Shown piece after piece: positions 17,316 to 25,222 of a stretch of DNA of 64,000 nucleotides. The stretch's first letter is position 1; each line of letters starts with the position of its first letter. A program made the position numbers and the translations under genes. This DNA is from Sphingosinicella sp. BN140058. GTDB lineage: Bacteria > Pseudomonadota > Alphaproteobacteria > Sphingomonadales > Sphingomonadaceae. The notes under the pieces are model-generated. The model was not told the DNA's origin. It saw only the letters and a program-made list of their open reading frames with translations, and ran no database searches. Location of the stretch: positions 4,349,501 to 4,413,500 of the forward strand of contig NZ_CP035501.1 in assembly GCF_004135585.1 (NCBI RefSeq), read 5' to 3'.

Positions 17316-17374
17316 AGGTTCGTGTTTGGAACCTGTGTGTCGCAAAAATGCAACAGTGTTGAAATGCGGCAACA
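17316..17374. promoter_or_regulatory. cluster of three dyad sites in a divergent promoter region
   Basis: Three adjacent dyads lie in 59 bases. AGGTTC-N7-GAACCT is at 17316-17334, TGTCG-N8-CAACA at 17338-17355 and TGTTG-N8-CAACA at 17357-17374. The last two share the pattern TGTYG-N8-CAACA and have centres 19 bases apart. They lie 113-171 bases upstream of the beta-barrel gene and 78-136 bases upstream of the fusion-enzyme gene. The binding protein is not identified. Confidence 0.5.
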
Positions 17375-17451
17375 TTGCGGCATCAGGCAGGCCGCCTGAC
17401 GCCGCGGAACAAGCCCGGCGAGGCCCGGTTGACGTCCCGAAGGAGCTGGAC

Positions 17452-19419
17452 ATGACCGACTTTGCCGAAGCGCGGGAGCAGATGGTCGCGCGGCAGATCG
17501 TGGATCGCGGCATCACTGATCAACGCATCTTGGACTCCTTCAGGGCTGTGCCGCGCGAACTGTTCGTTCCAGCGGTCGATCGCGGCGAAGCCTATGAGGA
17601 CAAGCCGCTGCCGATCGCCGCCGAACAGACCATCTCGCAGCCTTACATGGTCGCGCTGATGATCGATGCCGCCGAGCTCGCGCCAGCGGACGTCGTGCTC
17701 GAAGTGGGCTGCGGAACCGGCTACGCTGCGGCGGTGATCGCGCAACTGGTCGACGAGGTCGTGGCGATCGAGCGGCATCATGCTTTGGCCATAGAGGCGG
17801 GCGCCCGGATCGAGCGGCTCGGATACGACAACGTCTCGATCTACGAAGGCGACGGCAGCAAGGGCTTCGCCGAAAAGGCGCCGTTCGACGCGATCATCGT
17901 TTCGGCCGCAGGCAGCCATGTCCCGGATCCCTTGCTCGAACAGCTCGAAATCGGCGGCCGGCTGGTGATGCCCGTCGGAGAGCCGCACGCGGTCCAGACA
18001 TTGATCAAGATCACCCGAACCGGCCAAGAAGACTATGAGCAGGAGGAAATCGGCGCAGTCCGCTTCGTGCCGCTGATCGGCGCGCATGGCTGGACGGAGA
18101 CCGGCGAGCGTGGCGACCCTTGCAGTCTTCCCGAGCGGATCGCGGTCGCGGCGGAAGTGCTGCCCGCCCTCGACGACCCGGCTTTCGGTACCCTGTTCGA
18201 TCGTTTCGGCGACGCACGGGTCGTGCTGCTCGGCGAGGCGAGCCACGGCACCAGCGAGTTTTACCGGGCACGGGCCGCGATCACCCGCCGGCTGATCGAG
18301 GAGCATGGCTTCGACATCGTCGCCGTCGAGGCCGACTGGCCCGATGCGGCCAGCATCGATCGCTTTGTGCGTCATCGACCTCACCGCGAGGGGGAGGAGG
18401 CGGCGTTTCAGCGTTTCCCGACCTGGATGTGGCGCAACACCGAGGTCGATACGTTCGTGCGGTGGCTGCGGGACCATAATCGGGCATGCGCGCCGCACGC
18501 GCAGGCCGGCTTCTACGGACTCGACCTCTACAACCTGGCGGGCTCGATGCGGGCGGTAATCGACTTTCTCGACGAGGCCGATCCGGAAGCGGCGGCGCTG
18601 GCGCGGGAGCGCTACGGCTGCCTTCAGCCGTGGAGCCGCGATCCCGCCATCTACGGACGGATCCCGCTCAGCGAAGGCTTCGCCCGGTGCGAGACCGGCG
18701 TTCTCGATATGCTCAGGGACCTCCTCGCCCGTCGCATGGATTGCATGGGCGAGGAATGCGAGGAATGGCTCGACGCCGCCGCCAACGCCCGGCTCGTCAA
18801 GAATGCCGAGCGCTACTACAGGGTCATGTACGAGGGGGCCGCGGAGAGCTGGAACCTGCGCGACACCCACATGTTCGAGACGCTCTGCCAGCTTCTCGAT
18901 GCCAAGGGCCCCGGCGCCAAGGCGGTGGTGTGGGCGCACAACAGCCACATCGGCAATGCCGCCTACACCGAGATGGGCCAGCAGCGCGGCGAGCTCAACA
19001 TCGGCCAGTTGGTGAAGGAGAAGTTCGGCGAGCAGGCGCGGCTGATCGGGTTCGGCACGCATACAGGCACGGTCGCGGCCGCGCACGACTGGGACGAGCC
19101 GATGGCGATCGAGGAGGTGCGGCCGTCCCTCGCCGGAAGCTACGAGCGGCTGTGCCACGACAGCGGCGTCGACCGCTTCCTGCTCGATCTGCGGCAAGGC
19201 GCCGACGAAGGACTGATCGAGGCGCTGCTCGAGCCTCGGCTGGAGCGGTTCATCGGCGTGATCTACCGGCCGCAGACCGAGCGCTGGAGCCATTATTCCG
19301 AATGCGTGCTGCCGAAGCAGTTCGACGCCTGGATTTGGTTCGACGAGACTCACGCGGTGACACCGCTGCCCGGGGCCGAGCTGCCGGGCGAGGACGAGAC
19401 CTATCCGTTCGGACTCTGA
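17452..19419 (+). CDS. protein-L-isoaspartate methyltransferase / erythromycin esterase-like fusion
   Basis: A 655-residue fusion. Residues ~1-210 are a complete protein-L-isoaspartate O-methyltransferase (AREQMVARQIVDRGI; SAM-binding LEVGCGTGYAAA at 83-94; VSAAGSHVPDPLLEQL), which repairs damaged Asp/Asn residues using SAM. Residues ~225-655 are an erythromycin-esterase-family domain with LLGEASHGTSEFY (E262, H265), VAVEADWPDA (E293) and VWAHNSHIGNA (H496, H499). These are the residues that form the active site in EreA-like hydrolases. The ATG at 17452 has AAGGAG 7 bases upstream. The substrate of the second domain is unknown; macrolide hydrolysis should not be assumed. The 3' end overlaps the convergent DUF2239 gene by 19 bases. 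Confidence 0.9.
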   Translation: MTDFAEAREQMVARQIVDRGITDQRILDSFRAVPRELFVPAVDRGEAYEDKPLPIAAEQTISQPYMVALMIDAAELAPADVVLEVGCGTGYAAAVIAQLVDEVVAIERHHALAIEAGARIERLGYDNVSIYEGDGSKGFAEKAPFDAIIVSAAGSHVPDPLLEQLEIGGRLVMPVGEPHAVQTLIKITRTGQEDYEQEEIGAVRFVPLIGAHGWTETGERGDPCSLPERIAVAAEVLPALDDPAFGTLFDRFGDARVVLLGEASHGTSEFYRARAAITRRLIEEHGFDIVAVEADWPDAASIDRFVRHRPHREGEEAAFQRFPTWMWRNTEVDTFVRWLRDHNRACAPHAQAGFYGLDLYNLAGSMRAVIDFLDEADPEAAALARERYGCLQPWSRDPAIYGRIPLSEGFARCETGVLDMLRDLLARRMDCMGEECEEWLDAAANARLVKNAERYYRVMYEGAAESWNLRDTHMFETLCQLLDAKGPGAKAVVWAHNSHIGNAAYTEMGQQRGELNIGQLVKEKFGEQARLIGFGTHTGTVAAAHDWDEPMAIEEVRPSLAGSYERLCHDSGVDRFLLDLRQGADEGLIEALLEPRLERFIGVIYRPQTERWSHYSECVLPKQFDAWIWFDETHAVTPLPGAELPGEDETYPFGL

Positions 19420-19946
19420 TCCGCGGACGGGCGAAGCAGCTCGAGCGTGTAGGCGCGAATGTCGCGCGGCCACCCGGCGATCCGCGCCGCCAGCGTCGCT
19501 TCGTCGCCGGCGAACAGCGCACGCGACGCCTCTTCGAAGCCGGGCAGATCGCCGGCGAGCGCCGACATGATTCGATAGGCGCGTTCGGTTTCGAGGCGCG
19601 GCTGCGCCCGGTCCGCCTTGCGCGCTTCATCGACCAGCCGGCGCAAGGCATGCGACGCGCCGCCACGCTGCCGCGCCAGCCACTCCCAGTGGCGGGGGAG
19701 CAGGGTGATCTCGCGCGCGACGACGCCGAGCTTGGGCCGCCCGCGTCCGCGTGGCGGCGCAAGGCGGGCGACGATCTCTTCGGCGCTGCCGCGCAGATCG
19801 AGATCGACGACCCTGCCGGTCTCGTCAGAAAAAACGAGGACCGACGCATCCGTCGCAGTCCTCAAGGCCAGCGCAACGTCGGCGAGTCTGCCGCGTGCCA
19901 GAATTCGCTCACCGGCAAAGGCCGTGCAGGGCTCGTCGGGTGTCAT
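19401..19946 (-). CDS. DUF2239 family protein
   Basis: A 181-residue soluble protein matching DUF2239: early AFAGERILARGRLADVALALR, RVVDLDLRGS, GRGRPKLGVVAREITLLPRHWEWL, and the C-terminal GDEATLAARIAGWPRDIRAYTLELL. The GRPKLGVVAREVTLLPRHWEWL segment resembles a DNA-contacting arm, but the function is unestablished. The start is the ATG at 19946: AAGGAG lies 6 bases upstream, while the alternative ATG six bases earlier abuts that site. It is divergently transcribed from a GIY-YIG gene. A predicted -35/-10 pair (TTGACG-N17-TAAATC) arises from the central dyad. Confidence 0.82.
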   Translation of the reverse strand: MTPDEPCTAFAGERILARGRLADVALALRTATDASVLVFSDETGRVVDLDLRGSAEEIVARLAPPRGRGRPKLGVVAREITLLPRHWEWLARQRGGASHALRRLVDEARKADRAQPRLETERAYRIMSALAGDLPGFEEASRALFAGDEATLAARIAGWPRDIRAYTLELLRPSADQSPNG

Positions 19947-19972
19947 CTTCATCTCCTTGGCGCATGATTTAC

Positions 19973-20006
19973 ACCCGGGCGGTATTGACGTCAATAACAT
20001 CCGGGT
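19973..20006. promoter_or_regulatory. 34-bp symmetric operator/divergent promoter core
   Basis: The sequence is perfectly centred on 19989.5. An inner 14-bp palindrome TATTGACGTCAATA (19983-19996) is flanked, four bases out on each side, by ACCCGG (19973-19978) and CCGGGT (20001-20006). Each half of the inner palindrome supplies a TTGACG -35 box. The minus promoter continues as N17-TAAATC and the plus as N18-TATAAG. One regulator bound here would control both genes. Confidence 0.6.
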
Positions 20007-20041
20007 AATATAAGCACGCCAGCGATGGAAAGGATGGACCG

Positions 20042-20377
20042 GTGAAGACGGAGGACAGGAAGGCGGCACTCAGCGCCTACAAGGAACGCAAGACGATTGC
20101 AGGCCTCTACGCGCTCTGCTGCACCTCCACCGGCCAGCGCTGGATCGGGCGTGCGCCCGACGTGGAGACGATCGAGAACCGCATTCGCTTCGCGCTCCGC
20201 CTCGGCACCACCCCGCACCGCGACCTCCAGGCCGCGATCCGCACGCATGGCGAAGCGGCCTTCACGTTCGAGAGCGTCGAGCGGCTGGACGAGAAGGACA
20301 TGGAACTGGGCCGCGATCGCATCCTCAAGACGCGCCAGGCCCATTGGTGCGAGCAACTGCAGGCAAAGGCGATCTGA
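20042..20377 (+). CDS. GIY-YIG nuclease family protein
   Basis: A 111-residue protein. The GIY-YIG-like core starts at ~20: IAGLYALCCTSTGQRWIGRAPD (GLY...WIG in place of GIY...YIG), then a conserved Arg in NRIRFALRLGTTPHRDLQAA and F-E in AAFTFESVERLDEKDM. Proteins this short are a stand-alone domain with no DNA-binding partner domain. Some family members are structure-specific endonucleases, but activity is not assured. The GTG start is preferred because AAAGGA lies upstream. It is the divergent partner of the DUF2239 gene, a pairing that suggests a shared job. Confidence 0.8.
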   Translation: MKTEDRKAALSAYKERKTIAGLYALCCTSTGQRWIGRAPDVETIENRIRFALRLGTTPHRDLQAAIRTHGEAAFTFESVERLDEKDMELGRDRILKTRQAHWCEQLQAKAI

Positions 20378-20418
20378 GGCCGGATCGGAGCTGGGCGCGA
20401 AGTTCGCGGCGAGGCCCG

Positions 20419-22077
20419 TCAGCTTCGTGCGCGTTCCCGGATGCGGGTGATCGTGGTCGCCGATGTGATATGTTCGACATCGGTCTTGAGGTGGAGCAGG
20501 CGCACTCCCTGCTGCCCAAGCGCCCTCGCGAGGGCCGGTGCGAAGTCCGCCGTCCTTTCGATTGTTTCGGCCCAGGCGCCGTAAGCGCGGCCGAGCGCCG
20601 CGAAATCCGGATTGACCAACTCGGTGCCGGACAGACGTTCGGGGTATTCGCGCTCCTGGTGCATCCGGATGGTGCCGTAAGCGCCATTGTCGATCACCAG
20701 GACGAGCATCGACGCGCCGTAGCGGATCGCGGTCGCCAGCTCCTGCCCGTTCATCAGGAAGTCGCCGTCGCCCGCGGCGCAGACGACGGTGCGTGCCGGG
20801 AAGCGGCGCGCGGCGGCGACCGCGGCGGGAAGGCCGTAGCCCATCGATCCGTTGGTCGGTGCGAGCTGACAGGGTAGGGTGTCGTAATGCCAGAAGCGGT
20901 GGAACCAGCCCGAGAAATTGCCGGCGCCGTTGCAGACGATCGTGTCCGACGGCAGCGCTGCGCGCAAAGCCGTCACCGCCTGGCCGAGGTCGAGCCCCGC
21001 CTCGGTCGGCTTTGCCGTCGACCAGTCCAGCCACTCGCGATGCGCCTCGGCGCCGGCATCGAAGTGGATCACCTCGTCTTCCCAGGCGGCGACGAGTTCG
21101 GCGAATTCGCGCATGTCGGCGCAGATCGGCAGGCAGGTCTTGTAGACCCGGTTCAGCTCGTTGGCGTCGGGATGGACGTGGACCAAAGTCTGGCCGGGAT
21201 GATCGGGCGTGACCAACGTGTAGCCGTCCGTGGTCGCTTCGCCGAGACGGGGCCCGACGACGATCAGGAGATCGGCATTCTCCACCCGTTCGACCAGTTT
21301 CGGATTGGGCCCGTAGCCGAGATTGCCGGCATAAATCGGCGATTCGTTGGGGATCGCATCCTGGCGGCGGAAAGCGCAGGCGACGGGCAGGCCGATCCGT
21401 TCGGCGAATTGCGCGAAATGGTGGGCCGCACCCGCATCCCAGCCGGCTCCGCCGACGATCGCGACCGGCGAACAGGCATCCTTCAGCAGGTCCATCATCG
21501 TCGCCACCGCCATCGGATCGGCAGTCTGCACCGGCGGCGCCACGCGCGGGCGGTCCGTCACCTCCACCATGTCGCGCAACATGTCTTCCGGCAAAGCGAG
21601 CACGACCGGACCCGGGCGGCCCGCCATCGCGGTCGCATAAGCGCGGGCGACATATTCCGGAATCCGCGTCGCATCGTCGATCCGCGCAGCCCATTTGGCG
21701 AGCGGCCGGAACATCGCGGCGAAATCCACTTCCTGGAAGCCTTCCCGGTCGCGGTCGCCGCGGGCGACGTCGCCGACGAACAGGATCATCGGAGTCGAAT
21801 CCTGGAAGGCGACATGGACACCGACGGAGGCATTGGTCGCGCCCGGCCCGCGGGTGACGAAGGCGATGCCGGGCCGTCCGGTCATCTTGCCGTCGGCCTC
21901 GGCCATATAAGCGACGCCGCCTTCCTGCCGGCAGACGACCAGATCGATGGCCGGCGTATCGTGCAACGCATCGAGCACCGCCAGGAAGCTTTCGCCGGGT
22001 ACGGTGAAGATGCGGTCACAGCCCTGCGCCACGAGATTGTCGACCAGAATGCGGCCGCCGCTGCGTACATTGCTCAT
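20419..22077 (-). CDS. thiamine pyrophosphate-dependent enzyme, acetolactate synthase-like
   Basis: A 552-residue ThDP enzyme with the three usual domains. The catalytic Glu is in IFTVPGESFLAVLDAL (about E28). The ThDP/Mg motif is GDGDFLMNGQELATAIRYG..VLVIDNGAYGTIR (~430-465). The middle domain starts near 185. It resembles IlvB-type and related decarboxylases (thiamine pyrophosphate-binding protein), but no small regulatory subunit gene is adjacent and the substrate is unclear. The ATG at 22077 has GGGGAGAC upstream and is preferred to an ATG at 22146. It is divergent from the SCP2-domain gene. Confidence 0.88.
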   Translation of the reverse strand: MSNVRSGGRILVDNLVAQGCDRIFTVPGESFLAVLDALHDTPAIDLVVCRQEGGVAYMAEADGKMTGRPGIAFVTRGPGATNASVGVHVAFQDSTPMILFVGDVARGDRDREGFQEVDFAAMFRPLAKWAARIDDATRIPEYVARAYATAMAGRPGPVVLALPEDMLRDMVEVTDRPRVAPPVQTADPMAVATMMDLLKDACSPVAIVGGAGWDAGAAHHFAQFAERIGLPVACAFRRQDAIPNESPIYAGNLGYGPNPKLVERVENADLLIVVGPRLGEATTDGYTLVTPDHPGQTLVHVHPDANELNRVYKTCLPICADMREFAELVAAWEDEVIHFDAGAEAHREWLDWSTAKPTEAGLDLGQAVTALRAALPSDTIVCNGAGNFSGWFHRFWHYDTLPCQLAPTNGSMGYGLPAAVAAARRFPARTVVCAAGDGDFLMNGQELATAIRYGASMLVLVIDNGAYGTIRMHQEREYPERLSGTELVNPDFAALGRAYGAWAETIERTADFAPALARALGQQGVRLLHLKTDVEHITSATTITRIRERARS

Positions 22078-22233
22078 CACCGTCTCCCCTGCGCCAAGCG
22101 GGCGCGCCTCCGCCGTCGCGGTAGGAGAAGCGTGGGGCGGAGACAAGCCGATCAGCTGCTGACACGCCTGTGAACCGGCTTGACCTGACGTTCACGTAAA
22201 GTAGGGGTTGACGCAGATCCTCAAGGAGAGACG

Positions 22234-22536
22234 ATGATGACGAAGAGCGAAATGGCGGCCGCGCTGAACAACAAGCAGGCCTTTCTGCCCGGCAAGCGCG
22301 TGAAGCTCGATTTCGGCTCGGAAGGGGTGGTGCTGCTCGACGGCGTCGCCAATCAGGTCACCGAGGAAGACGGCGATGCCGACACGACGATCAAGGTTGC
22401 CTGGGAAGACTGGACCGCGCTCAGCGAGGGCCGGCTCGACGGCATGACCGCGTTCATGCAGGGCAAGCTCAAGGTCGAAGGCGACATGTCGAACGCCATG
22501 CAGCTCCAGGGCGTGCTGTCCAAGCTGCGCGGGTAA
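22234..22536 (+). CDS. SCP2 sterol-binding domain protein
   Basis: A 100-residue protein that is a single SCP2 domain: VKLDFGSEGVVLLDG, then DADTTIKVAWEDWTALSEGRLDGMTAFMQGKLKVEGDMSNAMQL. SCP2 folds bind lipids or acyl-CoAs in a hydrophobic tunnel, and small bacterial members usually accompany fatty-acid or acyl-CoA genes. The CoA-transferase genes immediately downstream fit that. AAGGAGAG precedes the start. A hairpin follows the stop. Confidence 0.88.
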   Translation: MMTKSEMAAALNNKQAFLPGKRVKLDFGSEGVVLLDGVANQVTEEDGDADTTIKVAWEDWTALSEGRLDGMTAFMQGKLKVEGDMSNAMQLQGVLSKLRG

Positions 22537-22545
22537 GCTGGTACG

Positions 22546-22586
22546 GCCCTCACCTTCCCGCCTCGAAGCGGCCGGAGGGTGAGGGC
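22546..22586. repeat. inverted repeat after the SCP2 gene
   Basis: GCCCTCACC (22546-22554) and GGTGAGGGC (22578-22586) form a 9-bp stem, extended inward by TCC/GGA with one mismatch. No T-run follows on either strand. It may be an extragenic palindrome of the host genome or a weak transcription barrier between the SCP2 and CoA-transferase genes. Confidence 0.5.
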
Positions 22587-22672
22587 AGTGCAAAGTTGAA
22601 ACTCCATTCAGGTTTTCTTGACCGGGGTGCGGCTCAGCGATTATCGCCGGGCCACAATCTGGGAGTGGGTGC

Positions 22673-23380
22673 ATGCGAAAGATCTATCCCAATGCCGGCG
22701 CGGTCCTCGACGGGCTGCTGTTCGACGGCATGATCATCTGCGCGGGCGGGTTCGGCCTGTGCGGCATTCCCGAGCGGTTGATCGATGCAATTCGCGACTC
22801 GGGCGTCAAGGACCTCACCGTGGTGTCGAACAATGCCGGGATCGACAATGAAGGGCTCGGCAAGCTGCTGAGGACCCGGCAGATCCGCAAGATGATCTCG
22901 TCCTACGTCGGCGAGAACAAGGAATTCGAGCGGCAATATCTCGCCGGTGAGCTCGAGGTCGAATTCTGTCCGCAAGGCACGCTGGCGGAGCGCTGCCGCG
23001 CCGGCGGTGCCGGCATTCCGGGCTTCTACACCAAGACCGGTGTCGGCACCCTCGTTGCCGAGGGCAAGGAGCATAAGGAGTTCGACGGCGAGACCTACAT
23101 CCTCGAGCGCGGCATCCGCGCCGACCTGTCGATCGTCAAGGGCTGGAAGGCCGACGAGGCCGGCAATCTCGTCTTCCGCAAGACCGCGCGCAACTTCAAT
23201 CAGCCGATGGCCACTGCAGGCAGGATCTGCGTCGCCGAGGTCGAGGAGATCGTTCCGGTCGGCAGCCTCGACCCGGACGGCATCCATCTGCCGAGCATCT
23301 ATGTGAAGCGGCTGATCGATGGCGCACCCTACGACAAGAAGATCGAGTTCCGGATGACGCGTCCGCGGGAGGCCGCATGA
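22673..23380 (+). CDS. scoA: 3-oxoacid CoA-transferase subunit A
   Basis: A 235-residue CoA-transferase alpha subunit. It has the glycine-rich [21 protein letters not shown] segment (~25-40), then [16 protein letters not shown], and [28 protein letters not shown]. With subunit B it moves CoA from succinyl-CoA to a 3-oxoacid such as acetoacetate, feeding ketone-body or short-chain acid use. GGGAG precedes the ATG. The stop overlaps the next gene's start by ATGA, and subunit B follows after that small gene, so the three are co-translated. Confidence 0.93.
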   Translation: MRKIYPNAGAVLDGLLFDGMIICAGGFGLCGIPERLIDAIRDSGVKDLTVVSNNAGIDNEGLGKLLRTRQIRKMISSYVGENKEFERQYLAGELEVEFCPQGTLAERCRAGGAGIPGFYTKTGVGTLVAEGKEHKEFDGETYILERGIRADLSIVKGWKADEAGNLVFRKTARNFNQPMATAGRICVAEVEEIVPVGSLDPDGIHLPSIYVKRLIDGAPYDKKIEFRMTRPREAA

Positions 23381-23712
23381 GCGACGATGCGATCCCGACC
23401 GGCGCCGAGGCCGGCGCCATTTCGACGATCGACAAGGAGGATCTGCTTGCGCGTTCGGTCGAGGTGGTTCGGATGTGGGTGGAGAATGGCGGCGGCGGCA
23501 CGTTCATCATCAAGCCCGATCGCCTGGAAAGCCCGGAAATGTTCGGAATGATGCTGGCCGATTGCGCGCGTCACGCCGCAGTCGCGTACGCGCACGAGCT
23601 CGGTATCAGCCAGGGCGCTGCCATGGACGCGATCTGGGAAGGACTCGACGAGGAGCGTGACGATCCCTCCGGCGAACCGGAGACGATCCAGATGAGTGGA
23701 AGGACGCACTGA
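23377..23712 (+). CDS. small conserved protein, DUF5076-like
   Basis: A 111-residue soluble protein between the two CoA-transferase subunits, coupled to both (ATGA with scoA, TGATG with scoB). It has a compact middle: [54 protein letters not shown]. This fits what I know of DUF5076, but I place it with moderate confidence. No catalytic motif or membrane segment is visible. Its position suggests a chaperone or modulator of the transferase, which is inference. Confidence 0.7.
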   Translation: MSDDAIPTGAEAGAISTIDKEDLLARSVEVVRMWVENGGGGTFIIKPDRLESPEMFGMMLADCARHAAVAYAHELGISQGAAMDAIWEGLDEERDDPSGEPETIQMSGRTH

Positions 23713-24347
23713 TGGGATGGGATCGCAACCAGATGGCTGCGCGCGCGGCGCGCGAGCTGCGCGACGGTTATTACGTCAATCTCGGCATCGGCATTCCGAC
23801 ATTGGTCGCGAACAACATCCCGGACGGGATGGAGGTGACCTTGCAGTCCGAGAACGGGATGCTCGGCATCGGCCCGTTTCCCTACGAGGACGAAATCGAC
23901 CCCGACCTGATCAACGCCGGCAAGCAGACGATCTCGCAGCTGCCGTCGTCGAGCTATTTCTCGTCGTCGGACAGCTTCGCGATGATCCGCGGCGGCCATA
24001 TCGATCTCACCGTGCTCGGCGCGATGGAGGTTTCGGAGGCCGGGGACATCGCCAACTGGATGATCCCCGGCAAGATGATCAAGGGCATGGGCGGGGCGAT
24101 GGACCTGGTCGCCGGGGTCAAGAAGATCATCGTAGTGATGGAGCATGTGTCCAAGAACGGCGACGCCAAATTCATCCCCGAATGCACCCTGCCGCTGACC
24201 GGCAAGAATGTCGTCGACATGATCGTCACCGATCTCGCCGTTTTTCAGCGTTCCGATCACCAAAGCCCGTTCAAGCTGATCGAGCTGGCCCCGGGAGTGA
24301 GTGCGGAAGAAGTGGCGGCCAAGACGAGCGCGAAGTACGAGGCGTAG
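23712..24347 (+). CDS. scoB: 3-oxoacid CoA-transferase subunit B
   Basis: A 211-residue beta subunit. The catalytic glutamate is in [12 protein letters not shown] at about E52. It is preceded by [15 protein letters not shown] and followed by [28 protein letters not shown] and MGGAMDLV. The glutamate forms the covalent CoA thioester intermediate. The start overlaps the previous stop by one base (TGATG). The length is normal for the family. Confidence 0.93.
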   Translation: MGWDRNQMAARAARELRDGYYVNLGIGIPTLVANNIPDGMEVTLQSENGMLGIGPFPYEDEIDPDLINAGKQTISQLPSSSYFSSSDSFAMIRGGHIDLTVLGAMEVSEAGDIANWMIPGKMIKGMGGAMDLVAGVKKIIVVMEHVSKNGDAKFIPECTLPLTGKNVVDMIVTDLAVFQRSDHQSPFKLIELAPGVSAEEVAAKTSAKYEA

Positions 24348-24386
24348 AACACAGCCCCGCACCGTCGGCGGCAAAACGGGGAGGGG

Positions 24387-25211
24387 ATGATGAGGATGAT
24401 CTACGGAGCCGCGGCGCTGGCTCTCGCGGCGCTTGCCGCGCCGGCAGCGGCAGCGGTGCCGCACATGCAGATGTGGCGGCTCGACTGCGGCAGCATCGAC
24501 GTTGCCGACCTCGACGTCTTCTCCGACACCTTCCTCTATGTCGGTCAGAAGAAGACGCTCACCGACAGCTGCTACCTGATCCGCCACGGCGAGAATTATC
24601 TGCTGTGGGACACCGGGCTGCCGGGCGAGCTGGCCGGGAAGACGGCCCCGCCCTCGGGTCCATTCACGATGTCGCTCAAGGCACGGCTCGTCGACCAGCT
24701 GGCGCGCATCAACGTCAAGCCGGAGCAGGTCAACTTCGTCGGCATAAGCCACAATCACGGCGATCATATCGGCCAGGCCTCTGACTTTCCCAAAGCCACG
24801 CTTCTGATCGGCGGTGAGGATTTCGCGGCGACCAAAACGAGCGAGAATGCGGGCCGGTTCGCGCCCTGGATCAAAGGCGGCGCCAAGGTTCAGGAGACGA
24901 AGGGCGACCTCGACGTCTTCGGGGACGGCAGCGTCGTCATCCTCGACATGCCCGGCCACACCGAGGGGCATCAGTCGCTGCTCGTCCGGCTGCCGCGCAC
25001 CGGGCCGGTGCTGCTCACCGGCGATCTCTATCATTTTACCGAGAACATGGAAAAGCACGGCGTTCCGAGCTTCAACGCCGATCGCTCGGACACGCTGGGA
25101 TCGATCGACCGCTTCGACGCGATCGCCAGGTCCCTCAAGGCGCGGGTGATCATCCAGCATGAGGTGCGGGACATCGGCAAGCTGCCGGCCTTTCCGACAC
25201 CGGCCGAATAA
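24387..25211 (+). CDS. N-acyl homoserine lactonase-like metallo-beta-lactamase protein (exported)
   Basis: A 274-residue MBL-fold hydrolase with a Sec signal peptide (AALALAALAAPAAAA). The dizinc motif SHNHGDHIG is at 121-129 (H122, H124, D126, H127). It is followed by DMPGHTEGHQSLLV and TGDLYHFTENM. The overall pattern (WRLDCGSI, CYLIRHGENYLLWDTGLPG) is that of the AiiA-like N-acyl homoserine lactonase group, which opens lactone rings. Being exported, it could act on extracellular lactones, but the true substrate is unproven. The start is one of four closely spaced ATGs; 24390 or 24396 would sit better behind the GGGGAGGGG. Confidence 0.85.
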   Translation: MMRMIYGAAALALAALAAPAAAAVPHMQMWRLDCGSIDVADLDVFSDTFLYVGQKKTLTDSCYLIRHGENYLLWDTGLPGELAGKTAPPSGPFTMSLKARLVDQLARINVKPEQVNFVGISHNHGDHIGQASDFPKATLLIGGEDFAATKTSENAGRFAPWIKGGAKVQETKGDLDVFGDGSVVILDMPGHTEGHQSLLVRLPRTGPVLLTGDLYHFTENMEKHGVPSFNADRSDTLGSIDRFDAIARSLKARVIIQHEVRDIGKLPAFPTPAE

Positions 25212-25222
25212 GGGAGACCGCG

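Noticed and set aside
17452..19419. Macrolide resistance gene
   Set aside because: The esterase-like domain shares its active-site pattern with a large family. Most members have no proven macrolide activity, so resistance should not be inferred.
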